Shown: piece by piece, positions 45,134 to 53,135 of the stretch
Numbering within the stretch: the first letter of the stretch is position 1
How the letters are laid out: every line of letters starts with the position of its first letter
Source of the DNA: Mesobacillus jeotgali
GTDB lineage: Bacteria; Bacillota; Bacilli; Bacillales; Cytobacillaceae
Assembly: GCF_014856545.2 (NCBI RefSeq)
Contig: NZ_CP109811.1
Span: 1,172,001 to 1,236,000, forward strand
DNA: 64,000 bases
Direction: 5' to 3'
Translations under genes and position numbers: made by a program
The notes under the pieces: generated by a model
Database searches by the model: none
Told to the model about the DNA's origin: nothing
What the model saw: only the letters and a program-made list of their open reading frames with translations

Positions 45134-45161
45134 TTGACAAGATGAATGAATAGATTATAAT
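45134..45161 (+). promoter_or_regulatory. Promoter of the SsuBCA-type operon
   Basis: Consensus TTGACA (45134-45139) and TATAAT (45156-45161) with a 16-base spacer, 55 bases before the first gene. The downstream TTAATTCCGACTAAAAC could be a sulfur-regulator (CymR) site, but I cannot confirm this. Confidence 0.7.
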
Positions 45162-45216
45162 TAACTTTATTAATTCCGACTAAAACAATAAGTTTTATTA
45201 GAATAGGGTGGTTTAA

Positions 45217-46005
45217 TTGTTTATTGAAATCAGCAATGTACACAAACAATACGCGGACAAAAATAATCACCAGGTTGATATTCTAAAAGATATTAATCTC
45301 GAAGTGAATAAAGGGGAATTTGTATCGATTCTTGGGCCATCTGGCTGCGGTAAATCGACGCTTCTTTCTATAGTGGCTGGACTGACTCCGGCAACGAACG
45401 GCGAAATTAAAGTCTCAGGCAAGAAGATAGATAAACCAGGAAAGGACAGAGGAATGGTTTTCCAGCAGGCCGCGCTGTTCCCGTGGTTGAATGTCCTGGA
45501 AAATGTTCTCTTCCCGCTTAAACAGGAAATGCCAAAGAAACAGGCGGAAGCGGAGGCAAAGAAACAATTACAAAAGGTACAGCTTAGCAAATACCTTTCC
45601 CACTATCCTCACGAGCTATCAGGAGGAATGCAGCAGAGGGTGGCGATAGCAAGGGCGCTGGCGATGAATCCGGAAATCCTTTTAATGGATGAACCATTTG
45701 GCGCTCTGGATGAACAGACTCGTTCTCGGCTCCATGAACAGCTGGAGACGATCTGGGCAGAAACTCAGAAAACCATCCTGTTCGTCACTCACAGCATTTC
45801 TGAATCCATTAAACTATCAGACCGGATCATTGTTATGGGAACGAAGCCAGGGGTGATCCTTAAGGATATTAAAGTAGAGATTCCAAGGCCCCGCCATGAG
45901 CATAAAAAAGAGATGGTGGAACTGGAAGAATATATTATGAGTTATTTGAAGAAGGAGATCGACAAAGTCATCAGGGAGGAGCTTGCAGATGAATCCGCAC
46001 ATTAA
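45217..46005 (+). CDS. ABC importer ATP-binding protein, nitrate/sulfonate/taurine (SsuB/TauB) type
   Basis: A 262-residue ATPase with Walker A GPSGCGKST, signature ELSGGMQQRVAIARAL and Walker B ILLMDEPFGALD, as in SsuB/TauB/NrtD. It energises the importer formed with the next two genes. TTG 45217 is the start, after AGGGTGG. Its end overlaps the permease start by 17 bases. The substrate is not decided by sequence: aliphatic sulfonate, taurine, nitrate or a pyrimidine precursor are all possible in this family. Confidence 0.9.
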   Translation: MFIEISNVHKQYADKNNHQVDILKDINLEVNKGEFVSILGPSGCGKSTLLSIVAGLTPATNGEIKVSGKKIDKPGKDRGMVFQQAALFPWLNVLENVLFPLKQEMPKKQAEAEAKKQLQKVQLSKYLSHYPHELSGGMQQRVAIARALAMNPEILLMDEPFGALDEQTRSRLHEQLETIWAETQKTILFVTHSISESIKLSDRIIVMGTKPGVILKDIKVEIPRPRHEHKKEMVELEEYIMSYLKKEIDKVIREELADESAH

Positions 46006-46744
46006 GAGAATTATATTTTTCGCAGCAATCATTGCATTCTGGTACACAGGAAGCAAGCTTGAATGGTGGATGCCCATCATCCTTCCATCTCCGGAAAAAG
46101 TCCTGGAGGCACTGGTCACAGGATTCGAGGATAAAACTTTGATCTATGATCTGATCGCCAGCTTCAAACGTCTTGCGATTGGTCTCGGTCTCTCTCTGGT
46201 CATTGGGACTGCGCTTGGAGTCCTGCTCGCAAAATCCAAAACGGCGGATGAGACATTGGGAACTATTGTCCTCGCATTTCAAAGTGTCCCGAGCATCGTA
46301 TGGCTTCCGCTCGCAATTATGTGGTTCGGCATGAACGAGAAGGCCGTAATTTTTGTAGTCGTTCTTGGAGGGACATTTGTCATGACCCTTAATATCAGGG
46401 TAGGCATCAAAAATGTTTCCCCTTTATTTATAAAGGCCGCGAAAACGATGGGCGTGACAGGCTGGAACTTATATAAAAGGGTTATTTTTCCGGCAGCGAT
46501 CCCCTATGTGGTAACCGGCTCAAGACTGGCATGGGCATTTGCTTGGCGGGCCTTGATGGCAGGGGAACTTCTAAGCACAGGACCTGGCCTCGGATATACG
46601 CTCCGTTATGCCTCAGATTTCGGCAATATGGGGCTTGTGATTGGCGTCATGATCATTATTGGTGTCATCGGAACAATCGTAGATCAGCTTATCTTCCAGC
46701 GCATCGAAAAATCGGTGCTGAATCGCTGGGGACTTGATTCATAA
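45989..46744 (+). CDS. ABC importer permease, SsuC/TauC type
   Basis: A 251-residue membrane protein with six hydrophobic segments and the BPD permease loop AAKTMGVTGWNLYKRVIFPAA. Typical family stretches are LAIGLGLSLVIGTALGVLLA and AWRALMAGELLSTGPGLGY. ATG 45989 follows GGAGGAG within the end of the ATPase gene. It forms the membrane channel of the importer. Confidence 0.9.
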   Translation: MNPHIKRIIFFAAIIAFWYTGSKLEWWMPIILPSPEKVLEALVTGFEDKTLIYDLIASFKRLAIGLGLSLVIGTALGVLLAKSKTADETLGTIVLAFQSVPSIVWLPLAIMWFGMNEKAVIFVVVLGGTFVMTLNIRVGIKNVSPLFIKAAKTMGVTGWNLYKRVIFPAAIPYVVTGSRLAWAFAWRALMAGELLSTGPGLGYTLRYASDFGNMGLVIGVMIIIGVIGTIVDQLIFQRIEKSVLNRWGLDS

Positions 46745-46762
46745 AATAAGGAGGAAAAGTTA

Positions 46763-47761
46763 ATGAAAAAAGCTATTTTATTTTTAACAGTGTTGTTTAC
46801 AGCTGCGATGGTACTTGCTGGCTGCGGTTCAAGCGGTTCATCGACAACTTCAGCAGGCAAGGAAAAAATCGTTATCGGCTACTTCCCGAACATCAACCAC
46901 GTACCTGCCATGGTGGCAAAAGATAAAGGCTATTTTGAACAGCAGCTTGGCGATGGAACAACAATCGAGTATAAGACATTTGCAGAAGGCGGTTCTTTCA
47001 TGACTGCACTGAAAACGGGTGAGATCGATGCAGGTCTTGTTGGCCCGGGTCCAGCGATGAACAATTACTCAACAGGTGCAGACGTTAAAATCATTGCCGG
47101 CGCTTCCACTGGGGGTACAGTGGTATTGGCAAGAAAAGGAGTCGAGATCAACTCAGTTGAAGACTTCGCAGGCAAGACATTCATCACCCCTGGAGTAGGA
47201 TGCACACATGATGTTCAGTACGAAACATACCTTGAAGCAGAGGGAATCACATCACAACGAATAGGCGGAACAATGAAGCATCTTACTGGCCAGCCGGCAC
47301 AATACTCGGCGATGCTTAAGGCAGGCAAGGTGGACATCGCGGTAGCTCCAGAGCCATGGGCAGCGGTAATTGAAAAAGAAACAGGAGCAGAAGTCGTTAT
47401 CGGCTGGGATGAAGTATCCTTCGGAGAAACGCTTCCTGCATCCGTTATGGTTACTTCCGGTAAAATGATCGAGGAAAAACCAGAAACAGTACAAAAAATT
47501 ATTGATGCTCATAAAGATGCTGTGAAATTCATCAATGAAAACCCAGCTGAAGCACAGGAAATCACAATTAAAGACATTAAAGAAACCACAGGGCAGGAGC
47601 TTGAAAAAGATGTAGTCGAGCTGGCGTGGGGACGAATTGGTTTCACTCATGAAGTCGATGCACAGGCAATCCAGGACTTCTCTGATTCATCTTACGCATT
47701 GAAGTTCCTGAAAGACAAACCAGACTTCAAAACACTGATTGACGATAGCTTTCTAAACTAA
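46763..47761 (+). CDS. ABC importer substrate-binding lipoprotein, SsuA/NrtA type
   Basis: A 332-residue lipoprotein with signal peptide and lipobox VLAGC (Cys21). The binding fold includes IVIGYFPNINHVPAMVAKDK, FAEGGSFMTALKTGEIDAG and LKAGKVDIAVAPEPWAAVI, typical of the NMT1/SsuA class. It captures substrate outside the membrane for the permease. GGAGG precedes the ATG. An IS1595-family element lies one base after its stop codon, separating the gene from its original terminator at 49485. Confidence 0.9.
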   Translation: MKKAILFLTVLFTAAMVLAGCGSSGSSTTSAGKEKIVIGYFPNINHVPAMVAKDKGYFEQQLGDGTTIEYKTFAEGGSFMTALKTGEIDAGLVGPGPAMNNYSTGADVKIIAGASTGGTVVLARKGVEINSVEDFAGKTFITPGVGCTHDVQYETYLEAEGITSQRIGGTMKHLTGQPAQYSAMLKAGKVDIAVAPEPWAAVIEKETGAEVVIGWDEVSFGETLPASVMVTSGKMIEEKPETVQKIIDAHKDAVKFINENPAEAQEITIKDIKETTGQELEKDVVELAWGRIGFTHEVDAQAIQDFSDSSYALKFLKDKPDFKTLIDDSFLN

Positions 47762-47852
47762 TGGCTCTGTTAAAGGTAAATGTTGATATTTGATACCTGC
47801 CCGAAATCTTAGTATAATCAATATAAGAACAAGTATTCGGGAGGTTGTAAGT

Positions 47853-48881
47853 ATGAGTAAAGCGTTTAGTAACTTGTTAAAACACATTGATAAACTACCA
47901 CATACGAAAAAAGAACAAGTTTATCAATGGGTTAAACGCTATGTTCAACCTTCTTCTTCTGTCGGTGGTCGTCTAATCAATGAAATGCGAGAAACTCGTT
48001 TTAAAGAAGGATTTGAATGCCCTCATTGTGCTTCTGAACACGTTGTTAGGTTCGGAAAATATAATGGTCGGCAACGCTACCGTTGTAAGTGTTGTAGTAA
48101 GTCCTTTACTGATACAACAAATACAGTCTTATATCGCACTCGAAAAGGTGACGAATGGATTACATTTGTTGATTGCATGTTCAAAGGCTATTCCCTACGA
48201 AAATCTGCCGAAATCGTAGGGGTTACTTGGGTTACACTTTTTTATTGGAGACACAAATTGTTAAACGCACTAAAACAAATGGATTTTGAACAATTTGAAG
48301 GTATCGTTGAAGTTGACGAGACCTATTTCCTTTACTCTGAAAAAGGTAAACGTGGTATTTCTGAACGTAAACCCCGTAAACGTGGTGGGAAATCCAAACA
48401 CAGAGGAATTAGTCACGAACAAGTTTGCGTTCTTGTTGCCAGAGACCGCACAAAAGCAACTGTATCAAAAGTAGCTTGTATGGGGCGTGTTGTGAAAACT
48501 AAGGTTGAAACTATGATTGGTTCTAAACTGTCACCTGATAATGTACTGGTTACAGATGCTTGGAGAGCCTACAAAACCTATGCAAAAGAAAAAGGAATAG
48601 AGCATTACAGAATCAAATCAAATGATGGCAAACACGTTATTAAGGGTTTGTATCACATTCAAAATGTTAATGGTCTACATTCTCGTATGAAACAATGGAT
48701 AGACCGTTTTAAAGGCGTGTCTACGAAATACCTCGACAACTACCTTTCTTGGTTCTTGTTTGTAGATAGCCGAAGCAATGAAAGCACAAAACACAATATT
48801 AAAGAGTTCTTGCTTACATCATTTGTATTTGAAATGAAGGATACTTATGATAGTTTGCGTATGGCAAAATTTAAGGTTTAG
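47853..48881 (+). CDS. IS1595-family transposase
   Basis: A 342-residue transposase with an N-terminal zinc ribbon (CPHCASEHVVRFGKYNG then CKCC), a helix-turn-helix region near YSLRKSAEIVGVTWVTLFYW and an ISXO2-type catalytic core: VEVDETYF (Asp), VLVTDAWRAY (Asp) and NVNGLHSRMKQWIDRF. The start ATG 47853 follows CGGGAGG; an earlier frame start at 47790 has no ribosome site. The gene is intact. Confidence 0.93.
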   Translation: MSKAFSNLLKHIDKLPHTKKEQVYQWVKRYVQPSSSVGGRLINEMRETRFKEGFECPHCASEHVVRFGKYNGRQRYRCKCCSKSFTDTTNTVLYRTRKGDEWITFVDCMFKGYSLRKSAEIVGVTWVTLFYWRHKLLNALKQMDFEQFEGIVEVDETYFLYSEKGKRGISERKPRKRGGKSKHRGISHEQVCVLVARDRTKATVSKVACMGRVVKTKVETMIGSKLSPDNVLVTDAWRAYKTYAKEKGIEHYRIKSNDGKHVIKGLYHIQNVNGLHSRMKQWIDRFKGVSTKYLDNYLSWFLFVDSRSNESTKHNIKEFLLTSFVFEMKDTYDSLRMAKFKV

Positions 48882-48904
48882 AGTTTCATAATTCTCTGTT
48901 TAAA

Positions 48905-49402
48905 ATGAGTAGTGTGGAGGTGAACAAAATAATATCACGAAAAATAATTTCTGCATCTGTCTCTGGTTCTATGTTTACTATTTTGTTAGGTCTAATCGTA
49001 CCTAATCCATTTGGTGGAACTATTTCATCAATACCAAATTATTTATTTGCTGTTGCATTAAGCACACCTGTTTATTTGATGTATAGTTTCCCAGCAATTT
49101 TAATTTATGGAGTATTAACCTCTATCATTAGTGATAAAGTCAGTCAATTCATTTCAACAAAAATGAAAAATGAAAAATCTGAAATAGTTATCTCTGGCAT
49201 TTTACACGCTGTTTTTGGTCTTATATTACTATTGTATAGTTTAGGGGCTTCATTGTTGTTCTTTATTACAGATAGAGTTCTACAAAAGAAAAATAAAGAT
49301 TTTAAACCTTTACAAGCCATTAAGAGTTTTGCAATTCCATTAGCAGTCTGGCTAATTTTTATGGGGATTGTATATTTAGAGCATATATTAAATGGTGTAT
49401 AA
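48905..49402 (+). CDS. Passenger membrane protein of the IS1595-type element, unknown
   Basis: A protein of up to 165 residues with four hydrophobic segments (SVSGSMFTILLGLIVPNPFG, YLFAVALSTPVYLMYSFPAI, IVISGILHAVFGLILLLYSL and FAIPLAVWLIFMGIVYLEHI). I do not recognise a family. It lies between the transposase gene and the right terminal repeat, so it moves with the element. The start is uncertain: ATG 48905 lacks a ribosome site, and the only good site (GGAGGTG at 48917) is not followed by a standard start codon at normal distance. Confidence 0.7.
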   Translation: MSSVEVNKIISRKIISASVSGSMFTILLGLIVPNPFGGTISSIPNYLFAVALSTPVYLMYSFPAILIYGVLTSIISDKVSQFISTKMKNEKSEIVISGILHAVFGLILLLYSLGASLLFFITDRVLQKKNKDFKPLQAIKSFAIPLAVWLIFMGIVYLEHILNGV

Positions 49403-49408
49403 AAGGTA

Positions 49409-49444
49409 TCGGGAAACCTTTATAAAGGGTTTCCCGAATTTTAT
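49409..49444 (+). terminator. Terminator inside the IS1595-type element
   Basis: TCGGGAAACC pairs with GGGTTTCCCGA around TTTATAAA, followed by ATTTTAT. Confidence 0.8.
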
Positions 49445-49484
49445 ATCATTTTTCAACATTAAAGATTAACAGAGCCAAACTAAT

Positions 49485-49520
49485 AAAAAGAGTATCAGGA
49501 GTCTTCCTGGTACTCTTTTT
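49485..49520 (+). terminator. Displaced terminator of the SsuBCA-type operon
   Basis: AAAAAGAGTATCAGGA pairs with TCCTGGTACTCTTTTT with one G-T pair. Without the IS1595-type element it would begin a few bases after the substrate-binding gene's stop codon. Confidence 0.82.
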
Positions 49521-49626
49521 GGTGTTAAAAACAGCTGCTGAATAAGCGAAGTATGGGGAATTCATGAATCACGATAACTAAATCACAGTAAACAGAGATT
49601 TCCATCGTATAAATGAGCAGAATTTG

Positions 49627-49877
49627 CCCGAAAAGCGGGAGGGCTGTAGGTTTCGGTAACATGTTGGGTTACCGTTCAAGCCGAAAGATACCCTTATGCA
49701 GTGCATTTCTCCGCTATAAGGGTCCCGTTCAAGCCGAAAGATACCCTTATGCAAGACAATTCTCCGCTATAAGGGTACCATTCAAGCCGAAAGATACTTT
49801 TATGCCAGCCAATTCCATGTTTGAAGAACTTGTACCCCCGAAAAGCGGGGTAGCAGAAGAATTCGGTAACATGTTGG
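49627..49877. repeat. Array 3: 53-bp-period hairpin repeats bracketed by 41-bp direct repeats
   Basis: ATACCCTTAT begins at 49688 and 49741, with a degenerate copy at 49794, each 53 bases apart; the pairing arm ATAAGGGT lies at 49716 and 49769. CCGTTCAAGCCGAAAG precedes each unit. On both sides lies CCCGAAAAGCGGG followed 12 bases later by TTCGGTAACATGTTGG (49627-49667 and 49837-49877, 210 bases apart). No gene is present between 49403 and 49973. Confidence 0.85.
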
Positions 49878-49973
49878 AGGAACATGTGCCCCTGCCAGCA
49901 ATAACTTGTTCTATTTTTTGGACAAAGGATTAAAATAGTTATAGATATGGTTGTACGTAAAGGGGGATAAGCT

Positions 49974-51260
49974 ATGGCGAGAAAGATGGGTTTTTATGGT
50001 GTGGTCGCCTATGTGCTCTATGGTTTCGCGGTGTACTGGTATTTATTTTACTTTGCAGATAGTAATCTACCATTTGAGTTTGAAGGTTCGAGGGCAGACC
50101 CGGCAACATTCTTGAATGGACGAGAATTGATGCTGAGTGAGGAATACTCAAAAATCAGGAATTTATTGTTCTTTCTGTCCACACCCTTCGAGTGGCTGTT
50201 TTACTTTTTGATTCTCCTGCTGGGACTTTCAAAAGCTTTTAAGAAATGGGGAGAAGAGACGGCGAAGAATAAGTATGGCCAGACAGCGATTTATTTAATA
50301 TGGCTTTCGTTCTTTGCTTATATCGCGACCTTCCCTCTAAGTTACATCAGTTATACGCTGTCCAAGACCTATAATATATCGACGCAAACATTCGCCTCTT
50401 GGATGAAGGATGAACTTATCGATTTCTGGGTCAACTATGCGTTGATGTTTGTGATTGTCATTGTCCTGTACTGGCTGATGAACAAGTTCAAAAGGTTCTG
50501 GTGGCTGTTTGCATGGATGCTGTCCGTTCCGTTCACATTGTTCATCATGTTCCTTCAGCCTGTTGTGATCGACCCGTTGTACAATGATTTTTCCCCGCTG
50601 AAAAATAAAGAGCTGGAGACGAAAATCCTTGATATTGCGGAGCAGGCTAATATTCCAGCTGATCATGTGTTCGAAGTCGATATGGCTGAAAAGACAAATG
50701 CCCTGAATGCGTATGTGACGGGAATTGGTTCTAATTCAAGAATTGTTCTTTGGGATACGACATTAAACCGGCTGAACGATGACCAAATTTTGTTCATCAT
50801 GGCCCATGAAATGGCTCACTATGTGGAGAAGCATTTATATATCGGGATCGCCGGCTACCTGGTACTTTCTTTGTTCGGCCTATACATTGTTTCAAGACTG
50901 ATGAACTGGGCGATCAAGCGATGGGGAAAAGAGTTCAAACTAGAGCACCCCGGGGACTTGAGATCATTCCCGCTGTTCCTGATGTTCCTTTCGATGATCA
51001 TGTTTGCCGCAAGCCCGGTTTCCAATCTTGTGTCCCGTTATCAGGAGACAAGAGCTGACCGGTATGCGATTGAAATGACTGACAACACAGATGCAGCGAT
51101 TTCTGCATTCCAGGAACTGACGAAGGCGGGGCGCAGCCAGGTAAATCCTCCATGGCTGGTGAAAATCTTCCGGTACGGACATCCGACAATGCTAGAACGA
51201 ATTTCCCGACTCGAGGATTATGAAGTGGAAAAGAGGAATGAGCAGGAAGATGAATATTAA
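49974..51260 (+). CDS. yhfN: M48-family membrane zinc peptidase YhfN
   Basis: A 428-residue CAAX-prenyl-protease-like (Ste24 type) enzyme, the length of B. subtilis YhfN. Membrane helices lie at both ends and in the middle; the zinc motif is FIMAHEMAHYVEKH (about residue 278) with the third ligand in RYQETRADRYAIEM. Bacteria lack CAAX substrates of the eukaryotic kind, so its targets are unknown. AAAGGGGG precedes the ATG. A strong terminator follows. Confidence 0.9.
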   Translation: MARKMGFYGVVAYVLYGFAVYWYLFYFADSNLPFEFEGSRADPATFLNGRELMLSEEYSKIRNLLFFLSTPFEWLFYFLILLLGLSKAFKKWGEETAKNKYGQTAIYLIWLSFFAYIATFPLSYISYTLSKTYNISTQTFASWMKDELIDFWVNYALMFVIVIVLYWLMNKFKRFWWLFAWMLSVPFTLFIMFLQPVVIDPLYNDFSPLKNKELETKILDIAEQANIPADHVFEVDMAEKTNALNAYVTGIGSNSRIVLWDTTLNRLNDDQILFIMAHEMAHYVEKHLYIGIAGYLVLSLFGLYIVSRLMNWAIKRWGKEFKLEHPGDLRSFPLFLMFLSMIMFAASPVSNLVSRYQETRADRYAIEMTDNTDAAISAFQELTKAGRSQVNPPWLVKIFRYGHPTMLERISRLEDYEVEKRNEQEDEY

Positions 51261-51261
51261 C

Positions 51262-51296
51262 AAAGAAAGCCCTCGCACAATGAGGGCTTTCTTTTT
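51262..51296 (+). terminator. Terminator of yhfN
   Basis: AAAGAAAGCCCTC pairs with GAGGGCTTTCTTT, followed by T residues. Confidence 0.9.
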
Positions 51297-51374
51297 GGGG
51301 GAATTTAATACAACAAAGCAATCAGCTCTATACCAAAATAATAAAATATCCCCTATATAGGGGATATCACTCAT

Positions 51375-51611
51375 CTAAGTGCCAAATTGTTTGTTGAGAT
51401 CCTTCAATTCTTCCGTCAATGTTAAGAACAGGATTTTGTCTCTTTCATCGATTGCTTTATCAATTTTCGACATCAGTTTTTCTTTTCTGGTGTTCAGCTG
51501 AATTTCGGAAATAAGCATGTCAACATACAGGTCCAGAACAAAAGATTCCTTGGCTTTAATGCGTTTCATCACACTAGCCTTCATGGTTTCAGAATACGAT
51601 TTTTCTTTCAC
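51375..51611 (-). CDS. yhzC: YhzC-like IDEAL-domain small protein
   Basis: A 78-residue protein ending in an IDEAL-type motif (MSKIDKAIDERDKILFLTLT followed by EELKDLNKQFG). Size and position divergent from comK match B. subtilis YhzC. Such proteins are thought to mediate regulatory protein interactions, but the function is unproven. I chose GTG 51611 after GAGGTGAGG; GTG 51620 is the alternative. It shares the upstream region with comK. Confidence 0.8.
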   Translation of the reverse strand: MKEKSYSETMKASVMKRIKAKESFVLDLYVDMLISEIQLNTRKEKLMSKIDKAIDERDKILFLTLTEELKDLNKQFGT

Positions 51612-51801
51612 TGACCTCACCTCTTAGACCTTTTTTATATTATATGGATTATCGAAAAGATAATCAACTAAATTTTTATAATTTTTAGAAAATTTATATC
51701 TAAACGCTAAATGTGGCTAAAAATAGAACTTTTTCTGTAACTAAAGAAAATTTAAACACTTATGGTAAAATAGGGTATAAGGTATTTTAGGAGGTGAAGG
51801 A

Positions 51802-52380
51802 ATGACAGGTAATACAAAGAACTTAGTAGAAGAGTACGAAATAAATCCTTTTACCATGATAATTATTCCTGAAGAATACGGCAGCAGGATTTACTCCAGG
51901 GTGATCGAGCTGGAGGAGGAGTATTTATCCCCGTTCAGACCAATAGATATCGTTAAGAAAAGCTGCAAATATTTTGGAAGCAGTTACGATGGCAGAAAAG
52001 AGGGAACGAAACAGCTTACCGGGATCACCCACAAAACCCCGATCATCATCGACCCTATAAGCTCCATTTATTTCATGCCTACAAGCTCACCTACAAAACC
52101 GGATTGCATATGGGTTTCACATGAACATGTATTATTCCATAAGAAGGTGGATGCCCACAGTACACAGGTTACCTTCAGGAATAAGAAAACCCTGATTCTT
52201 CCGGTATCCCATCATTCATTTGAAAACCAGCTGCTGCGGACATCCCTGTTGCGCACCAAATTCATGCAGCGGATGAAAGACACTGAACGTAAAGCGCTAT
52301 ATCTTCTTCATGGGCCAAAATTCAGTGAATCGCAAGGATATCCTCATGCAAGCCTCGTCAGTGAGGTATATAAGGACTGA
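51802..52380 (+). CDS. comK: Competence transcription factor ComK
   Basis: A 192-residue protein, exactly the B. subtilis ComK length: YEINPFTMIIIPEEYGSRIY, KSCKYFGSSYDGRKEGTKQL and PISSIYFMPTSSPTKPDCIW are conserved. ComK activates the DNA-uptake genes and its own gene. The gene is intact, with GGAGGTG before the ATG. The 180-base AT-rich region shared with yhzC has A-tract and T-tract stretches that could be ComK boxes, but no single pair is convincing. Hpr and EcsAB, both linked to competence, are in the same window. Confidence 0.95.
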   Translation: MTGNTKNLVEEYEINPFTMIIIPEEYGSRIYSRVIELEEEYLSPFRPIDIVKKSCKYFGSSYDGRKEGTKQLTGITHKTPIIIDPISSIYFMPTSSPTKPDCIWVSHEHVLFHKKVDAHSTQVTFRNKKTLILPVSHHSFENQLLRTSLLRTKFMQRMKDTERKALYLLHGPKFSESQGYPHASLVSEVYKD

Positions 52381-52382
52381 AT

Positions 52383-52415
52383 AAAGAATCCGGTTTTTCA
52401 GCCGGATTCTTTTTG
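52383..52415. terminator. Bidirectional terminator between comK and yhjD
   Basis: AAGAATCCGG pairs with CCGGATTCTT, with A and T runs on the two sides; the yhjD stop codon lies within it. Confidence 0.88.
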
Positions 52416-52787
52416 TTCTGCTGTCATGGGTTTAAACCGTTTGAAAAGGTAATGGACCATCAGCTCTTGGACTTTGTTGCGTATTCGGGGATTGAAATAG
52501 TTATGCTGTTCTTCGTAGCCTTTGTAGATGAAGAGGAACATGGTGAAGGCGTCATCCCGCTTTACTTCTTCAACCTTAAGATTATTCTTTTTGAGGTAGC
52601 TTTTCACGATAAAGAGTTCTTTCTGGACTGCTTTCATTGTTTCTTCAATTAGTTCCAAATAGGGCTTCTTTAATTTAAATGGACTATTTTCAACGACAGA
52701 AAGATCCCGGTTGAGCACGACCAATACCATCGGCAAATAGATAGCCTGCTCCATAATATCACGGTCTTTCTCAGGAATCCTTGTCAT
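52398..52787 (-). CDS. yhjD: YhjD-like protein, candidate SOS gene
   Basis: A 129-residue helical protein starting MTRIPEKDRDIMEQAIYLPM, with LKLKKPYLELIEETM-like charged helices and FLFIYKGYEEQHNYFNPRIR. Size and place beside comK match B. subtilis YhjD, of unknown function. I chose ATG 52787 after AGAAGGG; the longer frame would read through its promoter. A promoter with a LexA-type box over the expected start of transcription lies directly upstream, so DNA-damage induction is likely. Confidence 0.75.
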   Translation of the reverse strand: MTRIPEKDRDIMEQAIYLPMVLVVLNRDLSVVENSPFKLKKPYLELIEETMKAVQKELFIVKSYLKKNNLKVEEVKRDDAFTMFLFIYKGYEEQHNYFNPRIRNKVQELMVHYLFKRFKPMTAEQKESG

Positions 52788-52814
52788 TTTACTCTGTCCC
52801 TTCTGTATAAAATA

Positions 52815-52828
52815 AGAACGTTTGTTCG
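52815..52828. promoter_or_regulatory. LexA (SOS) box of yhjD
   Basis: On the minus strand CGAACAAACGTTCT matches the Bacillus LexA consensus CGAAC-RNRY-GTTYG at 13 of 14 positions. It lies just downstream of the -10 box at 52834-52839. Confidence 0.75.
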
Positions 52829-52833
52829 TAATT

Positions 52834-52862
52834 ATCGTACTGGATTTTGAAGAGGATTTCAA
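52834..52862 (-). promoter_or_regulatory. Promoter of yhjD
   Basis: TTGAAA (52862-52857) and TACGAT (52839-52834), 17 bases apart on the minus strand. Confidence 0.65.
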
Positions 52863-52974
52863 GAGGATAAAAAAATTTACTCATCCCTATCATCTTCTCC
52901 AAAACAAAAGGAAACTTGCAGTGCTGGTGGAGAAGGGCTTTTTTTGAAGGCATTGTTAAAGTTAAATGTTGTTT

Positions 52975-53036
52975 TTTACTCCTGTTGATTGTAGTGGAAA
53001 GCGAAGCGCCTGGAACGAAAATCAACAGCCTAATTT
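52975..53036. repeat. Decayed interspersed repeat with GCGAAGCGCCTGGAACGAAA core
   Basis: CTGTTGATT and AATCAACAG form outer inverted repeats around GCGAAGCGCCTGGAACGAAA. The core repeats that of 18186-18270 and resembles a common Bacillaceae repeat ending in GCGAAGCGCCTGGAGCGAAA. Confidence 0.55.
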
Positions 53037-53135
53037 GTGGGCCTTTCAGAAAAGATTAAAGTAAAAGCAGGAGATTTATTTCTGTTATCGAAATATAAAG
53101 TGAATAATTTTAACTTTGGAAGGATGGCTACCGAG

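Larger units (their letters stand above)
47763..49476 (+). mobile_element. IS1595-family element with a passenger gene, about 1.7 kb
   Basis: Terminal inverted repeats are GGCTCTGTTAAAGGTAAATG on the left and (reverse complement) GGCTCTGTTAATCTTTAATG on the right, both continuing with TTGA. AACTAAT flanks the element on both sides (47756-47762 and 49478-49484), a 7-8 bp target duplication. It contains a transposase gene and one membrane-protein gene, and ends with its own hairpin. Base composition is more AT-rich than neighbouring genes, which fits recent arrival. Confidence 0.9.

Noticed and set aside
45160..45200. CymR operator upstream of the SsuBCA-type operon
   Set aside because: TTAATTCCGACTAAAAC is only loosely similar to what I remember of the motif; reported as a possibility within the promoter entry, not as a feature.
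49613..49933. 106-codon plus-strand frame with repeated KPKDTF/AERYPY-like parts
   Set aside because: It lies entirely in array 3, and its internal similarity comes from the DNA repeat.
51640..51801. ComK autoregulatory boxes upstream of comK
   Set aside because: There are many A and T tracts, but no pair fits AAAA-N5-TTTT twice at a standard distance clearly enough to call.
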